Below, in pieces: positions 1 to 8,008 of a stretch of 64,000 nt of DNA (positions are counted from its first letter, which is position 1; each line of letters starts with the position of its first letter). This stretch comes from Ancylobacter polymorphus (lineage in GTDB: Bacteria; Pseudomonadota; Alphaproteobacteria; Rhizobiales; Xanthobacteraceae). The position numbers and the translations under genes are program-made. The DNA lies in NCBI RefSeq assembly GCF_022836935.1, contig NZ_CP083239.1, positions 3,486,001-3,550,000 on the forward strand, given 5' to 3'. Below the pieces are notes generated by a model. It saw only the letters and a list, made by a program, of their open reading frames with translations, was not told the DNA's origin and did not search any database.

Positions 1-445
1 TGGCGCGCACCGTGCCGGCGGGCAGTTCCAGCACCGCCCGCACCGGCGGACCCGAGGAAATGGTTTCGGTGGACAGCGGCACCGTGTCGGTGGCGATGCT
101 GGCGATCCGCCCGTCGGAGCGGATGAACAGCATATCGAGCGGGATATAGGTGTTCTTCATCCACATATAGATCGGCTGCTCGACGCCGAAGTCGAACAGC
201 ATCCCCGCATCGGGCGCCAGCTCGGTCCGGTACATCAGCCCCTTGGAACGCTCGGCCGGCGTCACCGCCAGTTCGATGGTGACCGCGAACGGCCCCGCCT
301 TGGTGAGGATGTTCAGCTTTTCCGCTGCCGCGCCGGCCGGCAGCAGGCCAGCCAGCAGCAGGGCGGCGAGGGCGAGAACGGGTGCCAGCCCACGGAAGGA
401 CCGGCCCGCGAGGGCAAAGGCGTGGCTCATGCGCGCGCTTGTCAT
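1..445 (-). CDS. DUF192 family exported protein (partial, C-terminus beyond window)
   Basis: The gene runs leftward off the window edge, so the C-terminus is missing. The visible 148 residues start with a signal peptide (hydrophobic run LAALLLAGLLPAGAAA) followed by the DUF192 core: TPAERSKGLMYRTELAPDAG, then MLFDF, MWMKNTYIPLDMLFI and the start of the ELPAGTV segment. These are hallmark DUF192 blocks. DUF192 proteins are small periplasmic or secreted proteins of unknown biochemistry. An internal ATG at 430 is an equally possible start. It lies 28 bp downstream of the cold-shock gene on the same strand, so the two may be co-transcribed. Family call is firm; function is unknown. Confidence 0.85.
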   Translation of the reverse strand, partial: MTSARMSHAFALAGRSFRGLAPVLALAALLLAGLLPAGAAAEKLNILTKAGPFAVTIELAVTPAERSKGLMYRTELAPDAGMLFDFGVEQPIYMWMKNTYIPLDMLFIRSDGRIASIATDTVPLSTETISSGPPVRAVLELPAGTVRA

Positions 446-473
446 GCGTAAACGACGCCGGGCGGCGCCTTCC

Positions 474-1076
474 CTAGTGAGACGACGGGGTGGCGGCACC
501 ATCGGGCCGCACTTCGGCAGCCATAAGGCCTTTCGGCCCCGGCCCGAAGCGCACCAGCACCATCTGGCCGGGCCGCAGCTCGGCGAGGCCGTGGCGGCGC
601 AGCGTCTCCATATGCACGAAAATGTCTTCGGTTCCCTCGCCGCGCGACAGGAAGCCGAAGCCGCGCAGACGGTTGAACCATTTCACCCAAGCGCGCTCAA
701 AGCCGCCGACCGGCTGCACCGTCACATGGGTGCGGGCCTGCGGCAGCTGCGAGTGATGCACGGCGGTGGTCTCGTCCATGGAGAGCACGCGCAGCGCCTG
801 GAAGCCGCGTTCGCGCGCCACCACCTCGCACACCACGCGGGCGCCTTCCTGCGCGGTGTTGAAGCCGCCGCGCCGCAGGCAGGTGACGTGCAGCATCACG
901 TCGCCACTGCCATCGTCGGGAACGACGAACCCATAGCCTTTGGACAGGTCGAACCATTTGATGGCGCCGGCGATGAGAAGGACCTTGCCCTCCTGGCCCT
1001 CGCCCGCCCCGGCATTCTCTTCCGGTTGGGCGCGCGAATCATTTCCCGTGCGCGGCAGAGACCCGTCCGATACCAT
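474..1076 (-). CDS. Tandem cold-shock-domain protein
   Basis: A 200-residue protein with two cold-shock domains, so it should bind single-stranded RNA/DNA and act as an RNA chaperone in the cytoplasm. Domain 1 (about residues 38-105) has AIKWFDLSKGYGFV and DVMLHV; domain 2 (about 130-195) has WVKWFNRLRGFGFL and DIFVHM. These are the RNP1/RNP2-like aromatic strands. Double-CSD proteins of about 200 aa are typical of alphaproteobacteria and differ from the 70-aa single-domain Csp. I chose the ATG at 1076 because a GGAGG stands about 10 bases before it; the reading frame is open further upstream but that part has arbitrary composition and overlaps the sirtuin gene. Confidence 0.9.
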   Translation of the reverse strand: MVSDGSLPRTGNDSRAQPEENAGAGEGQEGKVLLIAGAIKWFDLSKGYGFVVPDDGSGDVMLHVTCLRRGGFNTAQEGARVVCEVVARERGFQALRVLSMDETTAVHHSQLPQARTHVTVQPVGGFERAWVKWFNRLRGFGFLSRGEGTEDIFVHMETLRRHGLAELRPGQMVLVRFGPGPKGLMAAEVRPDGAATPSSH

Positions 1077-1198
1077 CGGCTGCCAACCTCCAGGAAAGCC
1101 CGTTCGCCCCGCCGGCGAAACCCATGATTCCGAGGCCGAAGCATAGCACCCGGCGCTGCCACGAAAACACCGAAATCGATTCGCGGCGCGATTCCGTC

Positions 1199-1966
1199 TC
1201 ACCGATGCAACGCGGCATCGCACACCGCGCCGATATCGGCGCGGATCACCAGATCGGCGAGATCGTCGAGTTCGGTCGGCTCGCGATTGATGATCACCAG
1301 CCGGGCGCCAGCGCGCTTGGCCTGTACCGGAAAGCCGGCGGCGGGCCACACCACCAGCGAGGAACCGAGGACGAGGAACACGTCGCAGGCCGCGCTAAGC
1401 CGCTTCGCCCGCGCCATGGCCTCGGCCGGCATGGGCTGGCCGAAGGAGATGGTGGCGCTCTTGATCGGCCCGGCGCAGGCGGGGCAGTCGGGCGCCCTCT
1501 CCTCTGCGGCCTCGAAGCGGGCGCGCACCCAATCGAGCTCATAGCGCGTGGCGCAGTCGAGGCAGGTGGCATAGGTGCTGTTGCCGTGCAGTTCGACCAG
1601 ATCCGCATCAGGAACACCGGACGCCTGGTGCAGGCCGTCAATGTTCTGGGTGATGATGCCCCGCAGCCGCCCCTCGGCGAGCCATTGCGCCAGCGCCCGG
1701 TGGCCGCGCCCCGGCCGGGCGCCGGCAAAGACGGCTTCCATGGCGAATCGCCGCCGCCAGGCTTCCGCCCGCATCGCCGCGCTGGCGCGAAAATCCTGGT
1801 AGTCGATGGGCCGGTTGCGGGTCCACAGCCCGCCGGGCGAGCGGAAATCGGGAATGCCGCATTCGGTGGAAATGCCCGCGCCGGTAAAGGCGACGCCGGC
1901 CTTCATCGGCGTCAGGACGGCACGCAGCGCCTCGGCCGCCGCCTTGATGTCATCGCTCGCCATCAT
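1199..1966 (-). CDS. NAD-dependent protein deacylase, sirtuin (Sir2/CobB family)
   Basis: A 255-residue sirtuin that would remove acyl groups from lysines using NAD+, giving nicotinamide and O-acyl-ADP-ribose. Visible motifs: GAGIS (NAD binding) near residue 30, [24 protein letters not shown] with the catalytic His in HGN, two zinc-binding Cys pairs (CLDC and CPAC), and the late [10 protein letters not shown] block. All catalytic motifs are intact and the length is normal for the family. It sits 122 bp upstream of the cold-shock gene on the same strand. No clue to whether it is a deacetylase or desuccinylase beyond the family; the usual class III Y-x-x-R pair is not evident. Confidence 0.93.
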   Translation of the reverse strand: MMASDDIKAAAEALRAVLTPMKAGVAFTGAGISTECGIPDFRSPGGLWTRNRPIDYQDFRASAAMRAEAWRRRFAMEAVFAGARPGRGHRALAQWLAEGRLRGIITQNIDGLHQASGVPDADLVELHGNSTYATCLDCATRYELDWVRARFEAAEERAPDCPACAGPIKSATISFGQPMPAEAMARAKRLSAACDVFLVLGSSLVVWPAAGFPVQAKRAGARLVIINREPTELDDLADLVIRADIGAVCDAALHR

Positions 1967-2021
1967 ATGTTGCCTTCACCCGATCCGTGGCCATCGCGGC
2001 TTCAGCCTTCGAGAGGACTTC

Positions 2022-2444
2022 ATGAAGTACCTACACACCATGGTGCGCGTCACCGACATCGACGCCTCGCTGGATTTCTATTGCAACAAGCTGGGGCTCA
2101 CCGAGGTGCGGCGCAAGGAATCGCCGCAGGGGCGCTTCACGCTGATTTTCCTCGCCGCCCCCGGCCAGGAAGGCGTCGCCGAAATCGAGCTGACCTATAA
2201 TTGGGACCCCGAGGTCTATGGCGAAGGGCGCAATTTCGGCCATCTCGCCTTTGAGGTCGACGATATCTACGCCGCCTGCCAGAAGCTGCAGGAGGGCGGC
2301 GTGACCATCAACCGCCCGCCGCGCGACGGGCGCATGGCCTTTGTCCGCTCGCCCGACAATATCTCGATCGAACTGCTGCAGAAGGGCGAGGCGCTGCCGC
2401 CGCTCGAACCCTGGGCCTCGATGCCGAACACCGGAAAGTGGTGA
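2022..2444 (+). CDS. gloA: VOC-superfamily protein, lactoylglutathione lyase (glyoxalase I)-like
   Basis: A 140-residue vicinal-oxygen-chelate protein. It starts with [20 protein letters not shown], the classic glyoxalase I opening (first metal-ligand His), and has ELTYNW, a second His in [12 protein letters not shown], and Glu in NISIELLQ. Glyoxalase I isomerises the methylglyoxal-glutathione hemithioacetal to lactoylglutathione. Length and motif order match bacterial GloA. The start at 2022 follows GAGAGG at 2011; the frame is open upstream into the antisense of the sirtuin gene but that part is not protein-like. It is transcribed away from the sirtuin gene. Confidence 0.88.
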   Translation: MKYLHTMVRVTDIDASLDFYCNKLGLTEVRRKESPQGRFTLIFLAAPGQEGVAEIELTYNWDPEVYGEGRNFGHLAFEVDDIYAACQKLQEGGVTINRPPRDGRMAFVRSPDNISIELLQKGEALPPLEPWASMPNTGKW

Positions 2445-2461
2445 GAAATCGCTCGTAGGAA

Positions 2462-2483
2462 GCCGGGGCGCCCGCGCCCCGGC
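2462..2483. terminator. GC-rich hairpin after gloA (possible terminator)
   Basis: A perfect 9-bp stem GCCGGGGCG / CGCCCCGGC with a 4-base loop lies 17 bp after the gloA stop. No T-tract follows, so it may be a Rho-assisted or mRNA-stabilising hairpin instead of an intrinsic terminator. Confidence 0.35.
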
Positions 2484-2644
2484 ACCGGCGGGCCCTTCCC
2501 TGCTCGACCCGCCACGGATGGTCGGGTTGGTGTGGGGAGGGCGGGAAACACGCGATTGGCTCGGACGACGCGCGGGCCTGTGGATGACGCAACCGCCCCC
2601 ATCTTGCGCGCCGCCGCGCGTCACCCTATAAGGCACCCGCCTGC

Positions 2645-2719
2645 GCGCCCTTCGTCTATCGGTTAGGACGCCACCCTTTCACGGTGGAGAGAGGGGTTCG
2701 ACTCCCCTAGGGCGCGCCA
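2645..2719 (+). tRNA. tRNA-Glu(UUC)
   Basis: A complete 75-nt tRNA. The acceptor arms GCGCCCT (2645-2651) and AGGGCGC (2709-2715) pair perfectly, followed by discriminator G and an encoded CCA (2717-2719). The anticodon stem CCACC/GGTGG (2671-2687) holds a 7-base loop with TTC at 2678-2680. The T arm contains GGTTCGA. The D arm starts TCGTCTATCGGTTAGGA as usual for tRNA-Glu. A mobile-element relic lies directly downstream, which fits use of the tRNA 3' end as an integration site. Confidence 0.97.
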
Positions 2720-3132
2720 CTTCCGTACAAGACCGCGAACACCCTTCTGGGTGGCGCGCTTGGCGAGTACGGACCTTTCTGCAACCGAGCTTGAGCCGTG
2801 GATGCGCGCGACGCGCGTGTCGAGCCGTACGCCATGCTTCGCGAGACGTCGGATGTACATCTCCAGCCCAAAGTCATTGGGGAAGAACCGATCGACCGCT
2901 CCGGCACCTCTCCAGACACATGGCGCGAGGGTCGTCCACGCCGTGAAGCGCAGGCGCCATGGCCGAGGCCCGCGTTCCGCACGAGCCCCCGGGCCGCGCC
3001 CGTCTCGCTTCCCGCAGGTTCGCCGCTGCCGTCCAGGGCGCGCTGCCGCTCGGTTTGTTCCTTTGCGCCGGCAAGGGAGGCTGGTACGGATCAGGGCGAC
3101 CGGCGCGGACCGAAGCAGGAGACATAAGCGAG
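2720..3132. other. Stretch between tRNA-Glu and the lasso-cyclase relic
   Basis: About 410 bases with no intact gene. It holds a recombinase scrap on the minus strand (2822-2899, listed separately). The plus strand has the AGGAGA ribosome site of the cyclase at about 3117. I looked for a lasso precursor gene here, its usual place, and saw none that is convincing. I see no direct repeat of the tRNA 3' end within the window. Confidence 0.5.
2822..2899 (-). pseudogene. Serine-recombinase (resolvase/invertase family) remnant
   Basis: The minus strand encodes DRFFPNDFGLEMYIRRLAKH followed by GVRL. This closely matches the conserved segment of large serine recombinases (family pattern: SRFFRD.FGLE.YIRKLAKHGVRLVSITQ), where the chain would continue with VSITQ. 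Here the similarity stops abruptly after GVRL, and no catalytic N-terminal Ser region or C-terminal zinc-ribbon region is visible in any frame nearby. So only about 26 codons survive. It is 100 bp from the 3' end of tRNA-Glu, consistent with an old integration event. The match is from memory of the family, over a short stretch. Confidence 0.6.
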
Positions 3133-5101
3133 ATGACGGCGATTGCCGGGCTTTGGCGTCTCGATGGCGCGGGCGGCGTGCGCGCGGTGGCGGAGCGAAT
3201 GGGGGCCACACTGGCCGCCTATGGTCCGGACCGCAGCGGGTTGCAGGAAGAGCGCGCGCACGGCCTCGCGCTCGTCTGGCAGCAGATGCGCGTCACCGCC
3301 GAGGACAGTTTCGACCGCCAGCCCCTGGCTGCCGCCGGCGGGGCGCTCTGGCTGGTGGCCGATGCCCGCATCGACAATGGCCCTGAGCTGGCGGAGACCC
3401 TCGGCCTGCCCGCCGACGGGCCGGACCGGGGGGGGCGATGCCGGGTTGATCCTGGCCGCCTATCAGCGCTGGGGCGAGGGCTGCGTCGACCGGCTCGTCG
3501 GAGATTTCGCGTTCGTGCTGTGGGACCGGCAGGCCGGGCGCCTGCTGCTGGCGCGCGATTTTCGCGGCAGCCGGCCGCTCTATTTCGCCCATGGTCCCGG
3601 CGTCTTCGCCTTCGCCTCGATGCCTAAGGGGCTGTTTGCCGTCCCCGATGTGTCGGACGCGCTCGATGAGGCGGAGGTCGGCGCCTATCTGGCACTGCTG
3701 CCGGCGCATGGCACCCGTACCTTCTACCGCGACCTCTCCCGCGTGCCGCCCGGCCACACGCTCACCGTCAGTGGGGAGGTGCGGCAGCTGCACCGCTACT
3801 GGCGGCCGGAGGAAATGGCGACGCTGCCGGCGGGTGACCACCGCGAGCAGATCGGCGAGTTCCGGCGGCTCTATTCCCGCGCGGTCCGCGACCGGCTGCG
3901 CGTGCCCACCGGTATGGGGATCGGCAGCCATCTCAGCGCCGGCTTCGACAGCGCCTCCGTCACCGCTCTCGCCGCCGACGAGCTGGCCCGGCAGGGCAAG
4001 CGCCTGACTGCTTTCACCGCCGCCCCGCGCGAGGGCTTTGCCTTCCCCGCCTATCAGGGAAGGGCGACCGACGAATCCCCGGTCGCCGCCACGCTCGCGG
4101 CGCGCTTTCCCAATATCGACCATCGGGTGATCCGCACCGACCCGGTCGATCCCTTGCAAGGGGTCGAGCAACACCTGCCGGCGCTCGACCAGCCGGTGCT
4201 GAACCCATGCAACAATGTCTGGATCAACGCGATCGACGCGGAGGCGGCGCGCGGGCGCATCCGCGTGATGCTCTCCGGCGCGATCGGCAACATGACCGTC
4301 TCCTATGACGGCCGGCCGCATCTGGCGCAGCTGTTCCGGCGCGGGCGCTGGCTCGCTCTGGCGGGCGTGAGCATCGGCATGTGGCGCGACGGCGTCAATT
4401 TCAAGGGACCGTTCCGCGCAGCGCTCGGCCCCTATCTGCCCCGCTTCATCCTGGAATGGCAGGGTGCCGTTCCCGTCGCCTCGACCGATCCCTTCATCCA
4501 CACCGCGCTGGCCGCCGAGTTCCGCCAGGCCATCGATCTCGATGTCATCGCCCGCGAGCGGGCCTGGGATATGACCTACCGCCCCTGGGCCGATGGCAAG
4601 GCGATGCGGATCGCCGTGCTGAACCGTATTGACCCGGGCGCCGTGCATCATGCCAGCCTGGCGCGCCATGGCGTGGACACGCGCGACCCCACATCCGACC
4701 GTCGGGTGGTGGATTTCTGCCTCGCTCTGCCGGAACGGCACTTCATCCATCGCGGGCGGGTGTCCTCGCTGCTGCGCGACGCGATGGAGGGACTGATGCC
4801 GGCGGCGCATCTGGCGCGGCGCACGCGCGGCTATCAGGCGGCGGACTGGTATGAGGGCGTGGTGGCGGCCCGCGAGGAACTGCTGGCGGAGATCGCGCGG
4901 CTGGAATCCTCGCCGCTGGCGTCCCGCGCGCTCGATCTGAAGCGCCTGCGCGCACTCGCCACCGACCTGCCGGACCCGTCCACTCCGCCGGACCAGATAG
5001 GCATGCTGACTCGCGCCCATGAGCAGACCCACCGTCTCGCCCTGCTGCGCGGGCTTTCGGTAGGGCGGTTCATCCGCATGGTCGAGAAAGGCAACGGATA
5101 G
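3133..5101 (+). pseudogene. Lasso-peptide cyclase (asparagine-synthetase-like, class C protein), frameshifted
   Basis: Asparagine-synthetase-like protein of the lasso macrolactam-synthetase type. It would adenylate an Asp/Glu side chain of a precursor so that it is joined to the peptide N-terminus. The N-terminal part (MTAIAGLW..., from the ATG at 3133 behind AGGAGA) lacks the Cys2 nucleophile of true glutamine amidotransferases, as lasso cyclases do. The synthetase half carries HLSAGFDSASV (PP-loop; usual SGG is SAG here), then PNIDH, QPVLNPCNNVW and MLSGAIGNMTVSYDG, a block I associate with alphaproteobacterial lasso cyclases. The reading frame breaks in a run of eight G (3428-3435): residues 1-101 lie in one frame and the rest in the +1 frame, both with good protein similarity. 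Removing one G restores about 655 aa. Either a recent inactivation or a homopolymer sequencing error. Confidence 0.8.
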
Positions 5102-5131
5102 CGGCCGGAACAGGATGTAGGCCCGCCGCTC

Positions 5132-5281
5132 ATGGCCGATGCTGCGGACCGGGCCGGCTTCGAGGCGGCGGCGACAGTGGTGCGTCAGCCCTGGGGGGCG
5201 CCGTCGGCGCTCCCCGTTTCGGTGGACGAGATCACACGGGCCGGCCCGGCGGGCAGTATGGACGGTGGGATTTTCAGCTGA
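5132..5281 (+). CDS. Candidate lasso/RiPP precursor peptide (49 aa)
   Basis: A 49-codon ORF starting 30 bp after the cyclase stop. The N-terminal half is polar (MADAADRAGFEAAATVVRQP), followed by WGAPSALPVSVDEI and the tail TRAGPAGSMDGGIFS. Features expected of a lasso precursor: an aromatic-x-x-Pro leader motif (WGAP), a Thr at the leader's -2 position if cleavage is after TR, a small residue at core position 1 (Ala, or Gly if shifted by one) and an Asp at core position 8 (or 7) that could close the ring. Against: the core would be short (12-13 aa), no strong ribosome site is seen, and it lies downstream of the cyclase. Inference only. Confidence 0.4.
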   Translation: MADAADRAGFEAAATVVRQPWGAPSALPVSVDEITRAGPAGSMDGGIFS

Positions 5282-5330
5282 CCCGGGCAGCGGCTTCCAT
5301 AACTGACCAGCCTCTGCGGCGGCGGCCGGC

Positions 5331-5501
5331 TCAGGCCTGCTCCCGCGCCGCCTTCACCCGCCGCTCATCCGGCGTCGCGTCCCCGCTCATGCGCGTCGAG
5401 GCCGACCAGAGCCGCACCGCCGGCGCGCCCGGCGCCACCATCCCGCTACGCGGATCGATCACCGCCAGATCGTCGGTCAGCAGGCCATGGCCGCGCGCGT
5501 A
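5331..5501 (-). pseudogene. HPr-kinase-like protein, C-terminal fragment
   Basis: The minus strand encodes RGHGLLTDDLAVID, then GMVAPGAPAVRLW, and ends with a stop at 5331. This is the segment following the Walker A helix in HPr serine kinase-like proteins of lasso clusters (family pattern: LAARGHGLL.DD...I, then V.PG.P.LRLW). The P-loop and everything before it are missing: similarity begins at about 5498, exactly where the plus-strand PqqD-like fragment begins. Its orientation is opposite to the cyclase, so an inversion or deletion joined the two. Such kinases modify lasso precursors (for example the paeninodin kinase). Confidence 0.6.
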
Positions 5502-5502
5502 C

Positions 5503-5598
5503 GGCCCGCTCGACGACATCCAGCGCGACGTGCTGGCGTTCCTCTCCGGTCTGGCGGAGCGCAAGCTGATCCTCCCCGCCGATACCCCTGCCGCCTGA
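5503..5598 (+). pseudogene. PqqD-like (lasso B1 leader-binding) protein, C-terminal fragment
   Basis: The plus strand encodes GPLDDIQRDVLAFLSGLAER followed by KLILP and a stop at 5596. This matches the last helices of PqqD-family proteins (family pattern: leader-binding winged helix ending in ...DV..FL..L..RGLL). The first 60 or so residues (strands that bind the leader) are absent; upstream sequence instead belongs to the minus-strand kinase fragment. In lasso clusters the PqqD-like B1 protein delivers the leader to the B2 protease. No B2 or export ABC gene follows, since a LysR gene begins at 5613 on the other strand. Confidence 0.6.
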
Positions 5599-5612
5599 GA
5601 GGGCGCGCGGCG

Positions 5613-6506
5613 TCAGGCCGGCGACCGTTCCGACCGATAGGAATGGACGCGCTTCAGAATGCTCAGGAACACCTTGATGCGCTGGCTGATCGGGCGCGCG
5701 GTCGAGAAGATCGCGCATCCCTCGTGCTGGTAGACGGGGCTGCTCTCTTCGACATTCAGGTTGAAGCGTGCCTTGATCAGATCCCCGTAATGGGTGGGCA
5801 GCATGCCCTGGTAGAAGCCGGTCGCGACCATGGCGGCGACGGAATCGAGGCCGGCGGCACTCGGGCCGCGATGGTATCGCCCGGAACGGATCGCGTGCTC
5901 CACATAGGGGTGCTGGCGATAGATCAGCGGCAGGTTGGGTATCTTCGACCTGTCGACGAAATCGGCGACATAGACCCGGTGGATCTCGCGATAGATCGGG
6001 ACATGAAAGAAGTCGCGATCATCCGTGTACTTGCCGCGAATGACGAGGTCGACACGGCCTTCATTTAACGACTGAGCCAGCTCATTGAAGGTCATCACCA
6101 GAATCTGCGGCTCCACCCCCGGGGCCAGCCGCCGCATCTCGGTGAGGGCTTCGGGCAGCTTGCAGGCGGGATGCGTGAGGGTGTGCTCACCGATCCCGAT
6201 GGCGAGCCGCCCCGACAAGATGCCGTGCACGGCGTCGATCTCGGGGCGAATGCGTCCCAGCGCCTGGAAGGCGGCCGAAGCGAGATCGAGCGCCACGTCG
6301 CCCTCCGGCGTCAGGCGGAAGCCGCTGCGCCCTCTCTCGCACAGCCTCACCCCGAGGCGCGCCTCCACCTCGCGGACATGGCGGCTGATCGAGGGCTTCG
6401 ACATGGCGAGTTTCTTCTCGGCCGCCGCAAACCCGCCCGCCTCCGCCACCGCACAGAACACCCGCAGCGAGCGCAGGTCCCGCTCGTCGAAATCAAGCTT
6501 CATCAT
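5613..6506 (-). CDS. LysR-family transcriptional regulator
   Basis: A 297-residue LysR regulator. The winged-helix DNA-binding domain is at residues 8-68 (LRSLRVFCAVAEAGGFAAAE, SKPSISRHVREVEARLGVRL), followed by the effector-binding domain with LSGRLAIGIGE and RVDLVIRGKY. It is divergent from ridA (174-bp gap), so it probably controls the RidA/amino-acid importer operon, sensing the imported compound or a breakdown product. Start codons at 6506 and 6503 are adjacent. Its 3' end touches the lasso-relic island (15 bp). Confidence 0.92.
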   Translation of the reverse strand: MMKLDFDERDLRSLRVFCAVAEAGGFAAAEKKLAMSKPSISRHVREVEARLGVRLCERGRSGFRLTPEGDVALDLASAAFQALGRIRPEIDAVHGILSGRLAIGIGEHTLTHPACKLPEALTEMRRLAPGVEPQILVMTFNELAQSLNEGRVDLVIRGKYTDDRDFFHVPIYREIHRVYVADFVDRSKIPNLPLIYRQHPYVEHAIRSGRYHRGPSAAGLDSVAAMVATGFYQGMLPTHYGDLIKARFNLNVEESSPVYQHEGCAIFSTARPISQRIKVFLSILKRVHSYRSERSPA

Positions 6507-6679
6507 GCGCGATACCTATCAGAAAACGAAACATAGGTCGCAAAAAAATCGCTTTTCGTGATGTGACCTCGTTCGTAAGGTCAGGGAGCCCATAAGAATA
6601 CCCGCGCGGCATTCCCTGACGAACTCGACTTCGGAGGCGTTCAGAAAGCCCGCGTAAAAGTACAAACAGGAATACGACG

Positions 6680-7093
6680 ATGGCCCACACCCGAATCCGC
6701 AAGTTCAATACCAAGGTGACGTACCCCGAGCAGAACATCGACAACGACCTCTGCCAGGCGGTCATCGCGCGCGGAACGACCGTCTACCTGCGTGGCCAGA
6801 TCGGGCAGAATCTCGATACCTCCGAATGCGTGTGCATCGGCGATGTTGCGGGTCAGACCGAACAGGCCATGAAGAACATCGATATGCTGCTGAAGGAATG
6901 CGGCAGCCAGCTCGATCACATCTGCAAGCTGACGATCTACATCTCCGATCCGCGCTACCGTGAGGACGTGTATCGGGTGGTCGGCCGCTGGCTGAAGGGT
7001 GTCTTCCCGGTCTCGACCGGCATCGTCGTCACCGCCTTCGCCCGCACCGAATATCTCGTCGAGGTGGACGCGACGGCCGTTATTCCGGACTGA
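6680..7093 (+). CDS. RidA/YjgF/Rid-family protein
   Basis: A 137-residue RidA-superfamily protein. The family hydrolyses reactive enamine/imine intermediates made by PLP enzymes or oxidases, releasing ammonia and a keto acid. Visible: VYLRGQIGQNLDT, GQTEQAMKNIDMLL, ITKL-like region HICKLTIYISDPRYR, and VVTAFARTEYLVEVDATAVI; the last block normally reads RVEIE..A and carries the catalytic Arg (here A-R-T-E-Y-L). It is the first gene of the operon, divergent from the LysR gene, suggesting that the pathway forms an imine from the imported amino compound. It belongs to a RidA subgroup other than canonical E. coli RidA (longer start, Y-P-E-Q-N). Confidence 0.85.
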   Translation: MAHTRIRKFNTKVTYPEQNIDNDLCQAVIARGTTVYLRGQIGQNLDTSECVCIGDVAGQTEQAMKNIDMLLKECGSQLDHICKLTIYISDPRYREDVYRVVGRWLKGVFPVSTGIVVTAFARTEYLVEVDATAVIPD

Positions 7094-7192
7094 GCGCCGC
7101 TCACATTCGGCTCCGGCCTGCCATGACGGCTCCGCGGCGCCCCTGCGGAACCGTCCGATAACATCAACCTTCCAGCAACAAGGGTGTAGGCA

Positions 7193-7975
7193 ATGACCGC
7201 ACGTATTCTGTTCGCCGCCGCCATCGGCCTCATGGCGACGCTTGGCACCGTTCCCGCCGTCGCCGACGCGCTGGACGACATCATGGCCCGCAAGACCATC
7301 CGCGTCGCCGTGCCGACCGACTATCCCCCGTTCGGCTCGGTCGGTGCCGACATGCAGCCGCGCGGCATGGACATCGATGTCGCCAATCTGATCGGCGAGA
7401 AGCTGGGCGTGAAGGTCGAGCTTGTGCCGGTCACCGCGCCCAACCGCGTCGCCTATCTCCAGTCGGGCAAGACCGACCTCACCATCTCCTCGCTCGGAAA
7501 GACCGAGGAGCGGGCGAAGGTGATCGACTTCAGCATCGCCTACTCGCCGTTCTTCGACGCCGTGTTCGGCAAGAAGGAGCCGCCGGTCAAGGACTATGCC
7601 GACCTTTCCGACAAGACCATCTCGGTCACGCGCGGCTCGATGCAGGACAAGGAACTTGAGGAGCTCGCGCCGAAGGCGGTGGTGAAGCGCTTCGAGGACA
7701 ATAACAGCACCATTGCCGCGTTCATGTCCGGCCAGGTGGAGATGTTCGCCTCGGGCACCCCCGTCGCCGCCGCCATCAAGCGCCGCAACCCGGATCTCGA
7801 TCTGGAGCTGAAGATCGTGCTGGCGAATTCCCCCTGCTATGTCGGCGTGGTCAAGGGCGAGCAGAAGCTGCTCGACAAGGTCAACGCCATCATCCGCGAG
7901 GCCAAGGCCAATGGCGAGATCGACCGGCTCTCGGTGAAGTGGCTCGGCGCCCCCGCCGGCGAGCTTCCCGAGTAA
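7193..7975 (+). CDS. Polar amino-acid ABC transporter, periplasmic binding protein
   Basis: A 260-residue family 3 solute-binding protein (GlnH/HisJ type). A Sec signal peptide spans residues 1-25 (AIGLMATLGTVPAVADA). The mature protein opens with IRVAVPTDYPPFGSVG and MDIDVANLIGEKLGVKVELV, and has LTISSLGKTEERAKVIDFS, which contains the ligand alpha-carboxylate Arg. It would deliver an amino acid or related cation to the permeases encoded at 9409-10730, with the ATPase at 10799. The MmgE/PrpD gene is inserted between it and its permeases. Confidence 0.9.
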   Translation: MTARILFAAAIGLMATLGTVPAVADALDDIMARKTIRVAVPTDYPPFGSVGADMQPRGMDIDVANLIGEKLGVKVELVPVTAPNRVAYLQSGKTDLTISSLGKTEERAKVIDFSIAYSPFFDAVFGKKEPPVKDYADLSDKTISVTRGSMQDKELEELAPKAVVKRFEDNNSTIAAFMSGQVEMFASGTPVAAAIKRRNPDLDLELKIVLANSPCYVGVVKGEQKLLDKVNAIIREAKANGEIDRLSVKWLGAPAGELPE

Positions 7976-8008
7976 TCAGCCGTTGCGAATGGCACCAGGC
8001 GGTTGGCG

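Noticed and set aside
2720..3132. Search for a lasso precursor gene in its usual place upstream of the cyclase
   Set aside because: The short plus-strand frames there have no leader-like motif, no Thr(-2) with a ring-closing Asp/Glu, and no ribosome site.
3133..5101. Calling the asparagine-synthetase-like gene a true asparagine synthetase (asnB)
   Set aside because: Residue 2 is Thr, not the Cys nucleophile, and the synthetase half matches lasso-cyclase-type blocks; neighbours are lasso-type fragments.
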